Part shown: piece after piece, positions 45,512 through 55,078 of the stretch
Numbering within the stretch: the first letter of the stretch is position 1
Layout: the number at the start of each line of letters is the position of its first letter
Origin: Rhizobium sp. RU33A
GTDB lineage: Bacteria > Pseudomonadota > Alphaproteobacteria > Rhizobiales > Rhizobiaceae
Length of the DNA stretch: 64,000 bases
Assembly: GCF_900156055.1 (NCBI RefSeq)
Contig: NZ_FTMQ01000006.1
Coordinates: 217,114 to 281,113, forward strand
Direction: 5' to 3'
Made by a program: the position numbers and the translations under genes
Notes under the pieces: model-generated
The model's input: the letters and a program-made list of their open reading frames with translations, nothing else
Databases searched by the model: none
What the model was told of the DNA's origin: nothing

Positions 45512-46434
45512 GCAGCCTCTCCGATCAACGAGACAAAAATGTCTTCCAGAGACGTCTGGCGTGTGGAGACATCGCTAAATTTCAGGCCGGCGGCATCAAT
45601 CGCAGCCAGAAGCCGGGCAATTTCACCGTCTTCGCTACCAAGTTCGTAATCATAGACAAGTTCGCGGCCGTCTTCTCCGAGTGCCAGAGAATAGCCGGCA
45701 AGCGCTGCCGGTATCGCCTGGATTGGCTCGGTGAGCACGATCGTCAGTTGCTTGCGCCCAAGCTTACGCATAAGCGCAGTCTTCTCCTCGACCAGCAGCA
45801 GCTTGCCACGGTTGATGACGCCCACTCGGTCGGCAATGCCCTGCGCCTCCTCGATGTAGTGAGTGGTGAGGATGATGGTCACGCCCGTCTTGCGAAGGCG
45901 TTCGACGAGCTGCCACATGTCCTTGCGCAGCGCCACGTCCACGCCGGCAGTGGGCTCGTCGAGGAAGAGGATGCGCGGCTGATGCGACAGCGCCTTGGCG
46001 ATCAACACCCGCCGCTTCATGCCACCCGACAATTCGCGAAGCGCATTGTTGCGTTTATCGTAGAGGCTGAGATCCCTAAGGATCTGGTCGATATAGGCGG
46101 GATCGGGCTTCTTGCCGTGCAGGCCCCGCGAAAAACTGACGGTGTTGAACACCGTCTCGAACATGTCGGTCGTCAGTTCCTGCGGCACCAGCCCGATCTC
46201 GGCCCGGGTCTTGCGAAAGTCCTTCACCACGTCATGCCCCGACACGGTCACCTGCCCGCCGCTGGGATTGGTCATGCCGCAGATGATCGAGATCAGCGTC
46301 GTCTTGCCGGCGCCATTGGGACCGAGAAGCGCGAGGATCTCGCCTTCTTCGATGTCGAAACTGACGCTGTCGAGCGCCTTGAAACCGTTGGAATAGGTCT
46401 TGGAGAGAGAATTGATGGAAATAATGGGAGCCAT
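45508..46434 (-). CDS. ABC export ATP-binding protein
   Basis: A 308-residue ATPase with Walker [15 protein letters not shown], signature LSGGMKRRV, Walker [13 protein letters not shown] and H-loop TTHYIEEA. The C-terminal extension after about residue 220 is typical of NodI/YadG-type exporters. The start at 46434 has GGAG seven bases upstream; an upstream 18-codon frame is not supported. It is the first gene of the two-gene exporter. Confidence 0.93.
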   Translation of the reverse strand: MAPIISINSLSKTYSNGFKALDSVSFDIEEGEILALLGPNGAGKTTLISIICGMTNPSGGQVTVSGHDVVKDFRKTRAEIGLVPQELTTDMFETVFNTVSFSRGLHGKKPDPAYIDQILRDLSLYDKRNNALRELSGGMKRRVLIAKALSHQPRILFLDEPTAGVDVALRKDMWQLVERLRKTGVTIILTTHYIEEAQGIADRVGVINRGKLLLVEEKTALMRKLGRKQLTIVLTEPIQAIPAALAGYSLALGEDGRELVYDYELGSEDGEIARLLAAIDAAGLKFSDVSTRQTSLEDIFVSLIGEAA

Positions 46435-46512
46435 TTGACACTCCGGGCTGCGGAAGGTCGCACACATATAGGCCCGCGCCGCCGGCACGACCAGAGCGCA
46501 AAGGAATTCAGG

Positions 46513-47835
46513 TCAGGAAAGCATGGTCTCGGAATAGACACGGTTCCGGCCGTAGCTCTTCGCGAGGTAAAGCAACTGGTCGGCCGCTGCGAGATAATTG
46601 CTGAAACTCTCCCGTCCGGCGATTTCCGCAAGCCCGATCGAGATGGTTACGTTGATATCCTGGTCGTCGAGTGCCACCCGCAGGCTCTCGATCTCGCGCC
46701 GCAATGTCTCGCAGAGCGCTGATCCCTTTTCGACATCGAGACCCAGCATTAAGACGCTGAATTCCTCGCCGCCGAGCCGGGCCAGAAGGTGGCCGCTGCC
46801 GTCGAGCCGACGTGCGAGCTTGGCACCGACCGCCTGCAGAACCCGATCGCCGATTTCATGGCCATAGGTGTCGTTGAGCTTCTTAAAATGGTCAATGTCG
46901 AGCATGGCGATGCAGCATGGCTCGTCCCGCTCAAGACGTCCTGCCACTTGCGCCGGCCCCTCGTCGAAAAAGTAGCGACGATTGGGAAGACCTGTCAGAT
47001 AATCGCTGAACGCGGCCACGCGGAGCTGCCGGAGTTGCGCAAGCGTTTCGATATTGTGCTGGATACGGCACTGCAGCTCCTCGATCACATAAGGTCGATA
47101 GACGAAGTCGTTCGCACCTGCCTTGAGGAAGCTTGCCGACAGAAGGCGGTCGGCGGACGAGGAAATGCCGATGATCCGGAGACGGTCGCTGTTGTGATCG
47201 CGACGGATTCGTCGCGTCAGTTCGTAGCCATCCATGTCGGGCATGTTGTAATCGGTGATCACGAGCTCGATATGCGGCTGGCGCGTCAGGATATCCATGG
47301 CCTGATATCCGGTCGCCGCCTCGTAGACCTGGAATTTCTGCACTCGCAGGAGATCGGCCAGCATGGCCCGGGCCGAAGGCAGGTCATCGACGACGAGCAC
47401 GCCGACCTGTCGATTGCCAAGGAGGCGCAGGACAGACGATACGACGAGGTCGATCGCGCCTTCATTGTTCTTGACGTGGTAATCGGCCACGCCCTTTTGC
47501 AGCAGGCGCTCGCGCAGGTCACGATTGAAGTCGGCAGTGAACACGACCGCCGGAATTCCTTGAGCGATCACGGCATCAAGGATTTCGCCATCCGATGCGC
47601 CGGGCAGATTGAGATCGACAACCGCGACGTCGAACGTATCGCCGCCGCGCATCACGTTACGGAAGACGTCTGCCGAGGCGCATTGGGTCACCTGGCAGAA
47701 GAAGTCGTTTTCCAATCGGTGACGCATCACCTGGGAGACCGCGCGGGAATCCTCGATGATCAGGACTCGGCCCTGCTCCGCGCGTTTTGAACCCACGACA
47801 GTCTGCTTGGTGTCAATCTGATCAGAAAAATACAT
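46513..47835 (-). CDS. Tandem-receiver response regulator with GGDEF output (PleD-like)
   Basis: A 440-residue protein: REC1 (about 22-140) with phosphoacceptor Asp74 in VVDLNLPG and Lys122; REC2 (145-255) with Asp195 in TDYNMPD but Arg247 (FVYRP) in place of the usual Lys; and a GGDEF domain (270-440) with DIDHFKKLND and GGEEF 355-359. No RxxD I-site lies five residues before it. It should make c-di-GMP under phosphorelay control. The adjacent upstream gene is a paralogue of its receiver half. The start at 47835 is favoured over one 20 codons upstream. Confidence 0.9.
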   Translation of the reverse strand: MYFSDQIDTKQTVVGSKRAEQGRVLIIEDSRAVSQVMRHRLENDFFCQVTQCASADVFRNVMRGGDTFDVAVVDLNLPGASDGEILDAVIAQGIPAVVFTADFNRDLRERLLQKGVADYHVKNNEGAIDLVVSSVLRLLGNRQVGVLVVDDLPSARAMLADLLRVQKFQVYEAATGYQAMDILTRQPHIELVITDYNMPDMDGYELTRRIRRDHNSDRLRIIGISSSADRLLSASFLKAGANDFVYRPYVIEELQCRIQHNIETLAQLRQLRVAAFSDYLTGLPNRRYFFDEGPAQVAGRLERDEPCCIAMLDIDHFKKLNDTYGHEIGDRVLQAVGAKLARRLDGSGHLLARLGGEEFSVLMLGLDVEKGSALCETLRREIESLRVALDDQDINVTISIGLAEIAGRESFSNYLAAADQLLYLAKSYGRNRVYSETMLS

Positions 47836-47920
47836 AAAATATCCGCCGCATTCCCGAAGTCGCTCAAAAAGCGACCTCCTCCCTCGGCAGAACACTAGCG
47901 ACCTTAATTATAAGTCGCAC

Positions 47921-48745
47921 CTATTTTTTGCGGGCTTGCGCAGCTTTAATCTGAACGAGCGTGTCGAGGTTCTGATTCACGCGGCAGTAGAACTCTTCGT
48001 CGATGAACGGACGCAGCATGAAGTCGTTTCCGCCAACCTTCAGGAAGCGCGCCGACAGCAGTCGGTTGGTCGACGACGAGACGCCGATGATTCGCAGTTC
48101 ATGCGACCCGCGCACCGAACGGATGCGTCGCGTCAGCTCGAAACCATCGATATCGGGCATGTTGTAGTCGGTGACCACGAGGCCGATATCGGAATTGGCC
48201 TTCAGGATCTCGATCGCCTTTGCGCCACTCTCCGCGAGGCTGACGCGGAAATTGTAGCGGCGCAGGCGGCTCGACAGAAGGGCGCGTGCGGTCGGGCTGT
48301 CGTCGACGATCAGAACGTGATGACGGTGGTTGGTCAGGAAGCGGTAGACCGATTCCGCCAGCATTTCGACGGCAAAGACATTGTCCTTGAGGATATAGTC
48401 GACGATGTCCTTGGCGAGAAGCTTCTCGCGCATCTCGTCCTGGAAGGTCCCCGTGAAGACCACGGTCGGGATGTTGCAGTCGATCAGATATTCGAGCGCT
48501 TCGCCGTTTTCGGCACCGGGCAGGTTGATGTTCGAGATCGCGAGCTTCACCGGTTCATCCGACAGCTCATTGGCCATTTGCAGATCTTCGAAGGTTCGGC
48601 AGATCTCGATGTCGACGCCCATCAGCTCCTTGAGGCGCTGACTGATCATCTGGGTGAAGACATTGGAGTCCTCTCCGAGAACGATCCGAACATCGGGAAA
48701 GTTTTCTCCCGAATACTGCATTCCAGAAATACCGAGAACTGCCAT
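47921..48745 (-). CDS. Tandem-receiver protein with an Asn-substituted first receiver
   Basis: A 274-residue protein with two receiver domains and no output domain. REC1 (18-135) keeps the acidic GED pocket and Lys120, but the phosphoacceptor Asp is Asn72 (SNINLPG; codon AAC at 48530-48532), so it is a pseudo-receiver. REC2 (142-255) keeps Asp193 in TDYNMPD but has Arg245 (FMLRP) where Lys is expected. It is a close paralogue of the receiver half of the downstream REC-REC-GGDEF protein, 85 bases away. It may serve as a phosphate sink, decoy or partner for it. Confidence 0.88.
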   Translation of the reverse strand: MAVLGISGMQYSGENFPDVRIVLGEDSNVFTQMISQRLKELMGVDIEICRTFEDLQMANELSDEPVKLAISNINLPGAENGEALEYLIDCNIPTVVFTGTFQDEMREKLLAKDIVDYILKDNVFAVEMLAESVYRFLTNHRHHVLIVDDSPTARALLSSRLRRYNFRVSLAESGAKAIEILKANSDIGLVVTDYNMPDIDGFELTRRIRSVRGSHELRIIGVSSSTNRLLSARFLKVGGNDFMLRPFIDEEFYCRVNQNLDTLVQIKAAQARKK

Positions 48746-48896
48746 GACCAGCCTTCACTGTCTTGTTTATTTGTAAGACATCTAACAAAGGCCCTTTGCG
48801 GAAGCGTTAACTCAGGCCCCTGGCCGGCATCAACAATTCCGCATAGTTAAGCATTAAAGAATATCCAGGTATCCTGGCGAGCGATGTCAGAACCGC

Positions 48897-49169
48897 TCAC
48901 TTGATGGTGGCGACACCATCCTTGATTTCGACGGTTTCATCGCCGGCAAGCCCGATGCGGTCCCCGTTGGGCAAGGTCAGAAAACAACCGGATGCACAGA
49001 TCGTGTCGGAGCCCCCGACATCCAGCGAAATTTCGGTTCGAGTGCCTTCCTCGACCACGACGATAACCTCGACGGAGCTGCCGGTATTCAGCACCGAGGC
49101 GGCCAAGGTCGGCCCCGCCAACAGGCTGCTAACCACCAAGACAACCAGCTGCGCATAGAACTGCTTCAT
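48897..49169 (-). CDS. Small exported protein of unknown function
   Basis: A 90-residue product with a Sec signal (MKQFYAQLVVLVVSSLLAGPTLA) and a compact beta-rich mature part. Two cysteines in DTICASGCFLTLP could form a disulfide. No family is recognised. It lies between the response-regulator pair and the MscS-type channel on the same strand; no shared transcription is evident. Confidence 0.65.
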   Translation of the reverse strand: MKQFYAQLVVLVVSSLLAGPTLAASVLNTGSSVEVIVVVEEGTRTEISLDVGGSDTICASGCFLTLPNGDRIGLAGDETVEIKDGVATIK

Positions 49170-49279
49170 GCCGATAGCGGAGCCAAAGGCTCCGTCCTCT
49201 CAACCGCGCTCGGTACACTCCCGACCGCTCCTGCCCCTCTTGTGCCCCATTTCGCCTGAATGGCGGCTGAATGCGGCGT

Positions 49280-51868
49280 TCATGGCAGGAGTTTGTCATC
49301 ATCCGGGTCCGGAGACAATTCCTCCGGGATGTGTGAACGATCATCCGCTCGTGCCTTGCGCCGTATGAGAGCTTGCCGGTCATGCTCCTGAAGGTGCAGC
49401 ATGACGTCCTGATGCGGGTAAGGCATGACGATGTCGCGGGCACGGAAACGCCTGAGGATCTCGATACGGACTTCATTGCGCACCCGCAGACCGTCAGCAA
49501 TATCAGCGAGATGAAAGCGAAGTTCGAAATCGAGCGAGGATGCACCGAAACGGAGGAATTCCACATGCGGCTCAGGATTGCGCAGGACGTCGGACCGCTC
49601 GTTCACCACAGCCAGGAGCACATCGATCACCTCCTGCGGATCGGCATCATAGGCCACGCTGACCGGCACCTCGGAGCGCTGCATGCGGTTTCGATGGGTC
49701 CAGTTGCCGAGCGGCGCATTGATAAGCTCGGAATTCGGCACGATGATCGACTGGCGCCGGAAGGTTTCGATCTCGGTCGCGCGGACCGAGATCCGCTTGA
49801 CGATGCCTTCATTGACCCCGGTGATCACGTGGTCGCCGACCTTGAAGGGCCGTTCGACCAGCAGGATCAACCCGGAAACGAAGTTTGAAACGATGTTCTG
49901 CAGGCCAAAGCCGATACCGAGAGAGAGCGCACCGGCCACGAGCGCCAGGCTCGAGAGATCGATACCGGCTGCGGAAATGCCGATGATGCCGGCAATGCCG
50001 GTGCCGAGATAACCGACACCGGTCTTCACCGAATTGCGCACGCCACCGTCGATATGGCTGCGCGCCATGACATTGCCGTCCAGCCACTTCTGGAACCAGC
50101 GCGTCACGAAAAGGCCGGCAGCGAACAGAAGGATACCGCCGAGAATGCCGAAGATCGAGATGCGGATCGTGCCGACATTGATCTCGGTAAAGAGGTTGAA
50201 GAGCCAGAGCTGCAGATCGCGCGGCTGGAACCCCCAGGACATCAGGATGAGCGGAATGCCGGTCACCAGCGCGAAGGCGTAAATGACCAGACCGGCGCCG
50301 ATGCCGCTCTGGTCGAGGCCAACAGCCGAGAGACGGAAACGGCGGCCGATGAACCGACCGACCCTGGTTTCCCCGAACTGATTGGGAGCGGAAATCGCCT
50401 TGCCGGTCAGGATGCCGATATACATCGTCGCCAGAACCGCGCCCGTGAGAACGATCTGGGTCGCGAGGAAGCGGGCGAGCCCGACATAGCCGATGGCCGC
50501 AGCGAGGATCAGGACGGCACCGACGATCCGAAGCGTGATCGATACCGCCCGTGGCCAGGGGCGGCCACGCACCGAAGGATCGCCCGACTCGGCGAGCACC
50601 GGGCGCAGGAAAGACATGAGGAAGAGCAACAGGCCGATGACAACCGAGGAGGCAAAGCTACGCATCACGGTCAGCACCACAGGCGAGCTGTAAGTCTCAT
50701 TCATGACCGAAACGACGTAGTCGAGGCCGTTGACGAGCGCCATCAGGAAGATCGCGATGCTGAGGTCTCGCGCTCCCTTGTTAGAAAGTTTGACCAATCG
50801 CCAATGGGGCGCCGCGGGCGCAAGCACCGCTCTCGAAATCGCCATGACGAAGAAGACGAGACCGATCAATGTGAAGACCGACGCAACGATCGGAGCAATG
50901 TCGGTTCTCAGCACATTGAACGTGGCGAGCAGGAAATACGTGGAGGCCAGAAAGAAGCTGAGCGCCAGAGATGGCAGGATCGTGGAGAAGAAGGCGACCG
51001 AGAAGCGGCTGAGATAGGAGGGGGCTTCGATCGTCAGATCGCGCCTGTTGATCCGTCCGAAGAGACGGTACTCCAGAAAAAGGATCAGCGACGCGAGGGC
51101 CATCGACAGGAACACTGCAATGGCCAACTGCAAGGCCTTGAACTTGAAAACGAAGCTCAACCAGCTCGTGATGCTGCGCTGAACCCTCGCCGCATCGGCA
51201 GAGAAAGACTGGAGCGCCTCCTCGAGGACACTTCCATTGATATCGGTATGCTCGAGCAACCGGCTGGTAAACAATGATCGACGCGTGTCGGAGATCCGAT
51301 CGGACAGCGTCTTCGCCTCAATCGACAGATCCTCAGCTTGGCCGGTCAGCGCATTGACTTCCGCCCGCGCGGCATTGAGCCGCGACCTCTCCTCAGCGAC
51401 GCTCGCGCTTTCGGGCGGCAGTCCCTCGGCGGGCGGCTCGCCCAGTTCCGTCAACCGTCCCTGAATGGCATCGATTCGCGGACGCAAATCGACGGTAATC
51501 GCCAGTGCTTCCCGCCCGAGAGCATCGGACTGCACCTTGAGGTCAGCAAGAACGCCGTCTTCCTGGAGGTTTTGCTCGACCTGATCGCGCAGCCCGGTCA
51601 GGCGCGTGCGCGCTTCCTCGACGCGCTTCTCGGCGGCGACGATCTGCTCGTCACGTTGCGGCGGCGGCGCGACCGGGGCCCCAGCCGGGGCCACTGTCTC
51701 CGGTTGCAGCTGCGGCCCCTCGGGCGCTTCGGACGGGGCCGGCTCAGTCACCGCCGGGGTGGCATCGGTGTCCTGTGCCAGGCTAACGCTTGGCGTAAGC
51801 AGGAAAGAAAAACCCGCCGCCAGCAGGCTGAGCGCGAGGGCGAAAGAAATCGAACGGAATCGGATCAA
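49280..51868 (-). CDS. Large MscS-family mechanosensitive channel with periplasmic domain
   Basis: An 862-residue MscK/YjeP/YbdG-like protein. Signal peptide (about 1-31), Pro/Ala/Glu-rich and coiled-coil periplasmic domain resembling DUF3772 (about 60-210), about ten further spans, then the MscS core with the pore helix AGALSLGIGFGLQNIVSNFVSG and the beta-domain VERPFKVGDHVITGVNEGIVKRISVRATEI, ending in a hydrophilic C terminus. The best start is a TTG at 51868 with only a weak SD, so the N terminus is uncertain. It should protect against hypo-osmotic shock. Confidence 0.88.
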   Translation of the reverse strand: MIRFRSISFALALSLLAAGFSFLLTPSVSLAQDTDATPAVTEPAPSEAPEGPQLQPETVAPAGAPVAPPPQRDEQIVAAEKRVEEARTRLTGLRDQVEQNLQEDGVLADLKVQSDALGREALAITVDLRPRIDAIQGRLTELGEPPAEGLPPESASVAEERSRLNAARAEVNALTGQAEDLSIEAKTLSDRISDTRRSLFTSRLLEHTDINGSVLEEALQSFSADAARVQRSITSWLSFVFKFKALQLAIAVFLSMALASLILFLEYRLFGRINRRDLTIEAPSYLSRFSVAFFSTILPSLALSFFLASTYFLLATFNVLRTDIAPIVASVFTLIGLVFFVMAISRAVLAPAAPHWRLVKLSNKGARDLSIAIFLMALVNGLDYVVSVMNETYSSPVVLTVMRSFASSVVIGLLLFLMSFLRPVLAESGDPSVRGRPWPRAVSITLRIVGAVLILAAAIGYVGLARFLATQIVLTGAVLATMYIGILTGKAISAPNQFGETRVGRFIGRRFRLSAVGLDQSGIGAGLVIYAFALVTGIPLILMSWGFQPRDLQLWLFNLFTEINVGTIRISIFGILGGILLFAAGLFVTRWFQKWLDGNVMARSHIDGGVRNSVKTGVGYLGTGIAGIIGISAAGIDLSSLALVAGALSLGIGFGLQNIVSNFVSGLILLVERPFKVGDHVITGVNEGIVKRISVRATEIETFRRQSIIVPNSELINAPLGNWTHRNRMQRSEVPVSVAYDADPQEVIDVLLAVVNERSDVLRNPEPHVEFLRFGASSLDFELRFHLADIADGLRVRNEVRIEILRRFRARDIVMPYPHQDVMLHLQEHDRQALIRRKARADDRSHIPEELSPDPDDDKLLP

Positions 51869-51988
51869 AACGTGGTCCAGTGCGTGGATGAAAGCCGCAG
51901 GACAATAGATCCAGTTAAAGGCAAAAGAAAGAAGGGCTTAATGGAAGAACCCGCCGCCCCTGATGGACCGGCGGGCAAAATTCATGCG

Positions 51989-52507
51989 TCAGACGGCGGC
52001 CTGTCGCAAAGCTTCGAAGCGCGCGACCTGATCTTCCAGGAGATTGCGCTCCTTGTCGCGACGGACGAAGACCTTGAACATGGCCTTTCCGTCGGCATTC
52101 ATGAACCAGACGGAACAAGACCGGCGCCCATGGAAGCCGCGATCGACGAAAGCGATCGAGACACAACGTTCCTTCCGGATGTGACCGCCGATCGGACTAT
52201 CGCCATGGATGTTGAACCAGCCATGCCCCTCGCTGCCTTCGGGCAGACTGCCCTCGACTTCGAGCACGATGTCTTCGGTGTGGACGATCATCAGGATCTC
52301 GCCCCAGGATGTAAGGTCCTTCCAGATCGGCTCCCACTTCTCGGAGGGCACCAACACAGCGGCCCCTTCCGGGAGGATGGCCAGCACGTCGGCAGGCGTG
52401 ACTTCGGCCTTGGCGGCGATCTGTTCGATCACACCGTCAGGCTTTTCGGCGAGCGCCGCCAGCGCCCGCTCGCGTCTTTCGCCGTGGCTTTGCGTCAACG
52501 TGTCCAT
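51989..52507 (-). CDS. hutX: HutX/ChuX-family cytosolic haem-handling protein
   Basis: A 172-residue protein with the family's pattern: GEILMIVHTEDIVLEVEGSLPEG, FVDRGFHGRRSCSVWFMNADGKAMFKVFV and a C-terminal RFEALRQ. Family members bind haem in the cytoplasm and hand it on. It takes the place usually filled by HmuS in other hmu loci. The gene follows the monooxygenase after seven bases and is probably coexpressed; the unit is divergent from hmuTUV. Confidence 0.85.
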   Translation of the reverse strand: MDTLTQSHGERRERALAALAEKPDGVIEQIAAKAEVTPADVLAILPEGAAVLVPSEKWEPIWKDLTSWGEILMIVHTEDIVLEVEGSLPEGSEGHGWFNIHGDSPIGGHIRKERCVSIAFVDRGFHGRRSCSVWFMNADGKAMFKVFVRRDKERNLLEDQVARFEALRQAAV

Positions 52508-52514
52508 CTAAGCC

Positions 52515-52859
52515 TCACGCGGCTTCCGAAGCCGAGCGCTTGCCCGAGCGGTCTTCGTGGATGATGACGTCGAAGCCCTCGAAATGCGGGCCCGAGAGAT
52601 ACTGAACCTTGCTTTCGCCGGCGCGTGCATGGGCGGCGCGGAACTGCTCAGACTTGGTCCAGGCGACGAAATGGCCATGGGTCTCCCACACCGTGTGCGA
52701 GGCATACAGCGTGTGGTCTTCCGCCTTCGGACCCTTCAGCATGTGGAATTCGATGTAACCCGGCATTTCGGCCAGTCGGCCTTCGCGGGCCTTCCACTGG
52801 TTCTCGAAGGCTTCCTCGAAGCCCGGGACGACGCGAAAACGGTTCATGGCGATGTACAT
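52515..52859 (-). CDS. hmuQ: IsdG/HmuQ-like haem-degrading monooxygenase
   Basis: A 114-residue antibiotic-biosynthesis-monooxygenase-fold protein. The N terminus MYIAMNRFRVVPGFEEAFENQW, the W-rich core (VWETHGHFVAWTKSEQFR AAHARAG) and the haem-linked location support a haem oxygenase like HmuQ of Bradyrhizobium. The start at 52859 has GAGGGAAG upstream. The gene symbol is by similarity of fold and context; activity as HmuQ or HmuD is not established. Confidence 0.72.
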   Translation of the reverse strand: MYIAMNRFRVVPGFEEAFENQWKAREGRLAEMPGYIEFHMLKGPKAEDHTLYASHTVWETHGHFVAWTKSEQFRAAHARAGESKVQYLSGPHFEGFDVIIHEDRSGKRSASEAA

Positions 52860-52976
52860 GGGTCTGCTTCCCTCTTTGCAAGACAAGATCTGATCGTCGC
52901 GGTTGGGCATGCGCTCGGCTGGCGAGTTTACCTCGAAAACCTGCGTTCTGGAACGACCGCGCTCTGTTGCCTTCCT

Positions 52977-53008
52977 ATTTAAACTTGTGTAGCACAGTCA
53001 AGTTAAAT
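52977..53008. promoter_or_regulatory. Dyad in the divergent haem-locus promoter region
   Basis: ATTTAAACTTG and CAAGTTAAAT are inverted around an 11-base spacer; AACTTG/CAAGTT are perfect and the outer arms fit with one inserted base. It lies between hmuQ-hutX and hmuTUV, 100 bases before hmuT. An iron-responsive regulator such as Irr or RirA is the natural candidate, but the sequence does not match a consensus I can confirm. Confidence 0.5.
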
Positions 53009-53108
53009 GTCGGGGGCTTCCCGCACATGCACATTCTCATTTATCGGCGATCCGGAGACGGCTTTGTGCCTACATCCGGACGCCCGGATCATAGGTTCGA
53101 GCACATCA

Positions 53109-53987
53109 ATGTTGTCCCTTCGCCCATCCCGCCGCAAGCTCCTCTCCACTCTCGCCTTCGCCCTTTCCTTGCCGCTCGTTCTGCCTCAGACGGCAGGGGC
53201 AAAGGATGCCGAGCGGATCGTGGCGATCGGCGGCACCGTGACGGAGATCATCTATGCGCTCGGCGAGGGTGACAGGGTGGTCGCTGTCGACACGACGAGC
53301 CTATATCCGCCGGAGGCAAGCTCCAAGCCTGATATCGGCTATGTCCGCCAGATCTCCGCAGAAGGCGTTCTCTCGCAGAGACCCGATCTGATTATCGCGG
53401 AAGCCGGTGCAGGACCGGTCGACTCCATCAACATCCTGAAGGCCAGCGGCCTCAGCTTCGCCAGCATCCCCTCGCCGCCCGACACATCGGCAATTCCGGA
53501 AAAGATCCGCGCTGTCGGCCAAGCGATCGGACGGGCGGAAAAGGCAGAAGAACTGGCGAAAACAGTCGAGGCAAGCCTGAAAGCCGTTGAAGACAAGGTG
53601 AAGGCCGCAACAGGCCCGAAAAAGAAGGTGCTGTTCGCTCTCTCTCTTGCCAATGGACGCGTCATGGCCGCCGGTAGCGACAGCTCTGCCGATGCGATGA
53701 TCCGCCTCGCCGGTGGCGAAAACGCCGTATCGACGATCTCCGGCTACAAGCCACTGACCGATGAAGCGGTAATCGCTTCTGCTCCCGACGTCATCCTGGT
53801 GATGAGCGGCGGCGCCCAGCATCTGACGGCAGAAAAGGCATTTGAGCTCCCCGCCCTTGCAGCAACCCCGGCCGGCGCGAACAAGGCCTTCCTCACCATG
53901 GACGGCCTCTATCTCCTCGGTCTTGGACCGCGTGCTGCCGACGCCGCCCGTGACCTGAACGCCATGCTCTATCCGGAAGGGCAGTAA
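53109..53987 (+). CDS. hmuT: Haemin ABC transporter, periplasmic binding protein
   Basis: A 292-residue class III binding protein. Tat/Sec-like N terminus (PSRRKLLSTLAFALSLPLVLPQTAGA), then RIVAIGGTVTEIIYALGEGDRVVAVDTTSLYP, the HmuT-typical YVRQISAEGVLSQRPDLIIAEAGAGP, and a C-terminal domain ending GLGPRAADAARDL. It presents haem to HmuUV. The ATG at 53109 lacks a strong SD. It heads hmuTUV with two bases to hmuU. Confidence 0.9.
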   Translation: MLSLRPSRRKLLSTLAFALSLPLVLPQTAGAKDAERIVAIGGTVTEIIYALGEGDRVVAVDTTSLYPPEASSKPDIGYVRQISAEGVLSQRPDLIIAEAGAGPVDSINILKASGLSFASIPSPPDTSAIPEKIRAVGQAIGRAEKAEELAKTVEASLKAVEDKVKAATGPKKKVLFALSLANGRVMAAGSDSSADAMIRLAGGENAVSTISGYKPLTDEAVIASAPDVILVMSGGAQHLTAEKAFELPALAATPAGANKAFLTMDGLYLLGLGPRAADAARDLNAMLYPEGQ

Positions 53988-53989
53988 CC

Positions 53990-55078
53990 GTGAACACGCT
54001 GGCCCTGATGTCGACCCTCGGCAGGCGTGACGGAGATCGCGCCGCTCTCGGGTTTATCGTTCTTGCCCTGCTCGCTGTGTTGCTGGCGATCGCGGTCTTC
54101 ATTTCGATCGTGATCGGTCCAACCGGCGTCGGCCTGCCGCATCTGATCGCCTATCTGACCGGCGATCATGCGAGCATGGACCAGCAGAACCTGATCATCC
54201 TGGAAGCCGTGCGTCTGCCACGCACCGGCATGGGCCTTCTGATCGGTGCAGCATTGGGTGTCTCCGGCGCGATGATGCAGGGCCTCTTCCGCAACCCGCT
54301 GGCCGACCCCGGCATCGTCGGGGTCACCTCCGGGGCAGCACTTGCCGCCGTCATCGCCATCGTGCTTGGGCCCACACTGCTCTTTCCGTTGCAGTTCGTA
54401 TTCGGCGAACAGTTTCTGCCGCTGATGGCCTTCCTCGGTGGCCTCGGCAACACTTTCCTGCTCTACGTCATCGCCACCCGCAACGGCCAGACATCGACGA
54501 CAGCCCTGATCCTCTCGGGGATTGCGATTGCCGCCATGACCGGCGCTGCCACCGGCCTCCTGATCTTCATCGCCGATGACCGGGCGCTGCGCGACATCAC
54601 TTTCTGGTCTCTCGGCTCATTGAGCGGCGCGACGACGGACAAGATCATCGCCATCCTGCCCTTCGTTGTCTTTGTGCTGGCGATCATCCCCTTCGTCGCA
54701 CGCGGCTTGGACGCACTGATCCTCGGTGACGCCGCAGCCTTTCATATGGGCGTACCCGTGCAGCGGCTGAAGCGCATGACGATCCTCGCCGTGGCAGCCG
54801 CCTGTGGTGCCACGGTTGCGGCTGCCGGCTCGATTGGCTTCATCGGCATCGTCGTGCCCCATCTGCTGCGTCTCGCGATCGGTCCGTCACATCGCTTCCT
54901 GCTGCCGGCTTCAGCGCTCGGCGGGGCAGCCTTGCTGCTTCTCGCTGATACGGTCGCCCGCACCATCGCCGCACCGGCAGAACTGCCGATCGGCATCATC
55001 ACCGCGATCCTCGGCGCGCCCGTCTTCCTGATGCTTCTACTCGGCAAACAGGGCCGCCAGGCCATGGAGGGCCTGTAA
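53990..55078 (+). CDS. hmuU: Haemin ABC transporter permease
   Basis: A 362-residue FecCD/BtuC-type permease with about nine to ten spans. Family features are RLPRTGMGLLIGAALGVSGAMMQGLFRNPLADPGIVGVTSGAALAAV and the cytoplasmic coupling loop GFIGIVVPHLLRL. The GTG at 53990 is taken as the start; an ATG six codons on is an alternative. It overlaps hmuV by one base (TAATG). Confidence 0.92.
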   Translation: MNTLALMSTLGRRDGDRAALGFIVLALLAVLLAIAVFISIVIGPTGVGLPHLIAYLTGDHASMDQQNLIILEAVRLPRTGMGLLIGAALGVSGAMMQGLFRNPLADPGIVGVTSGAALAAVIAIVLGPTLLFPLQFVFGEQFLPLMAFLGGLGNTFLLYVIATRNGQTSTTALILSGIAIAAMTGAATGLLIFIADDRALRDITFWSLGSLSGATTDKIIAILPFVVFVLAIIPFVARGLDALILGDAAAFHMGVPVQRLKRMTILAVAAACGATVAAAGSIGFIGIVVPHLLRLAIGPSHRFLLPASALGGAALLLLADTVARTIAAPAELPIGIITAILGAPVFLMLLLGKQGRQAMEGL

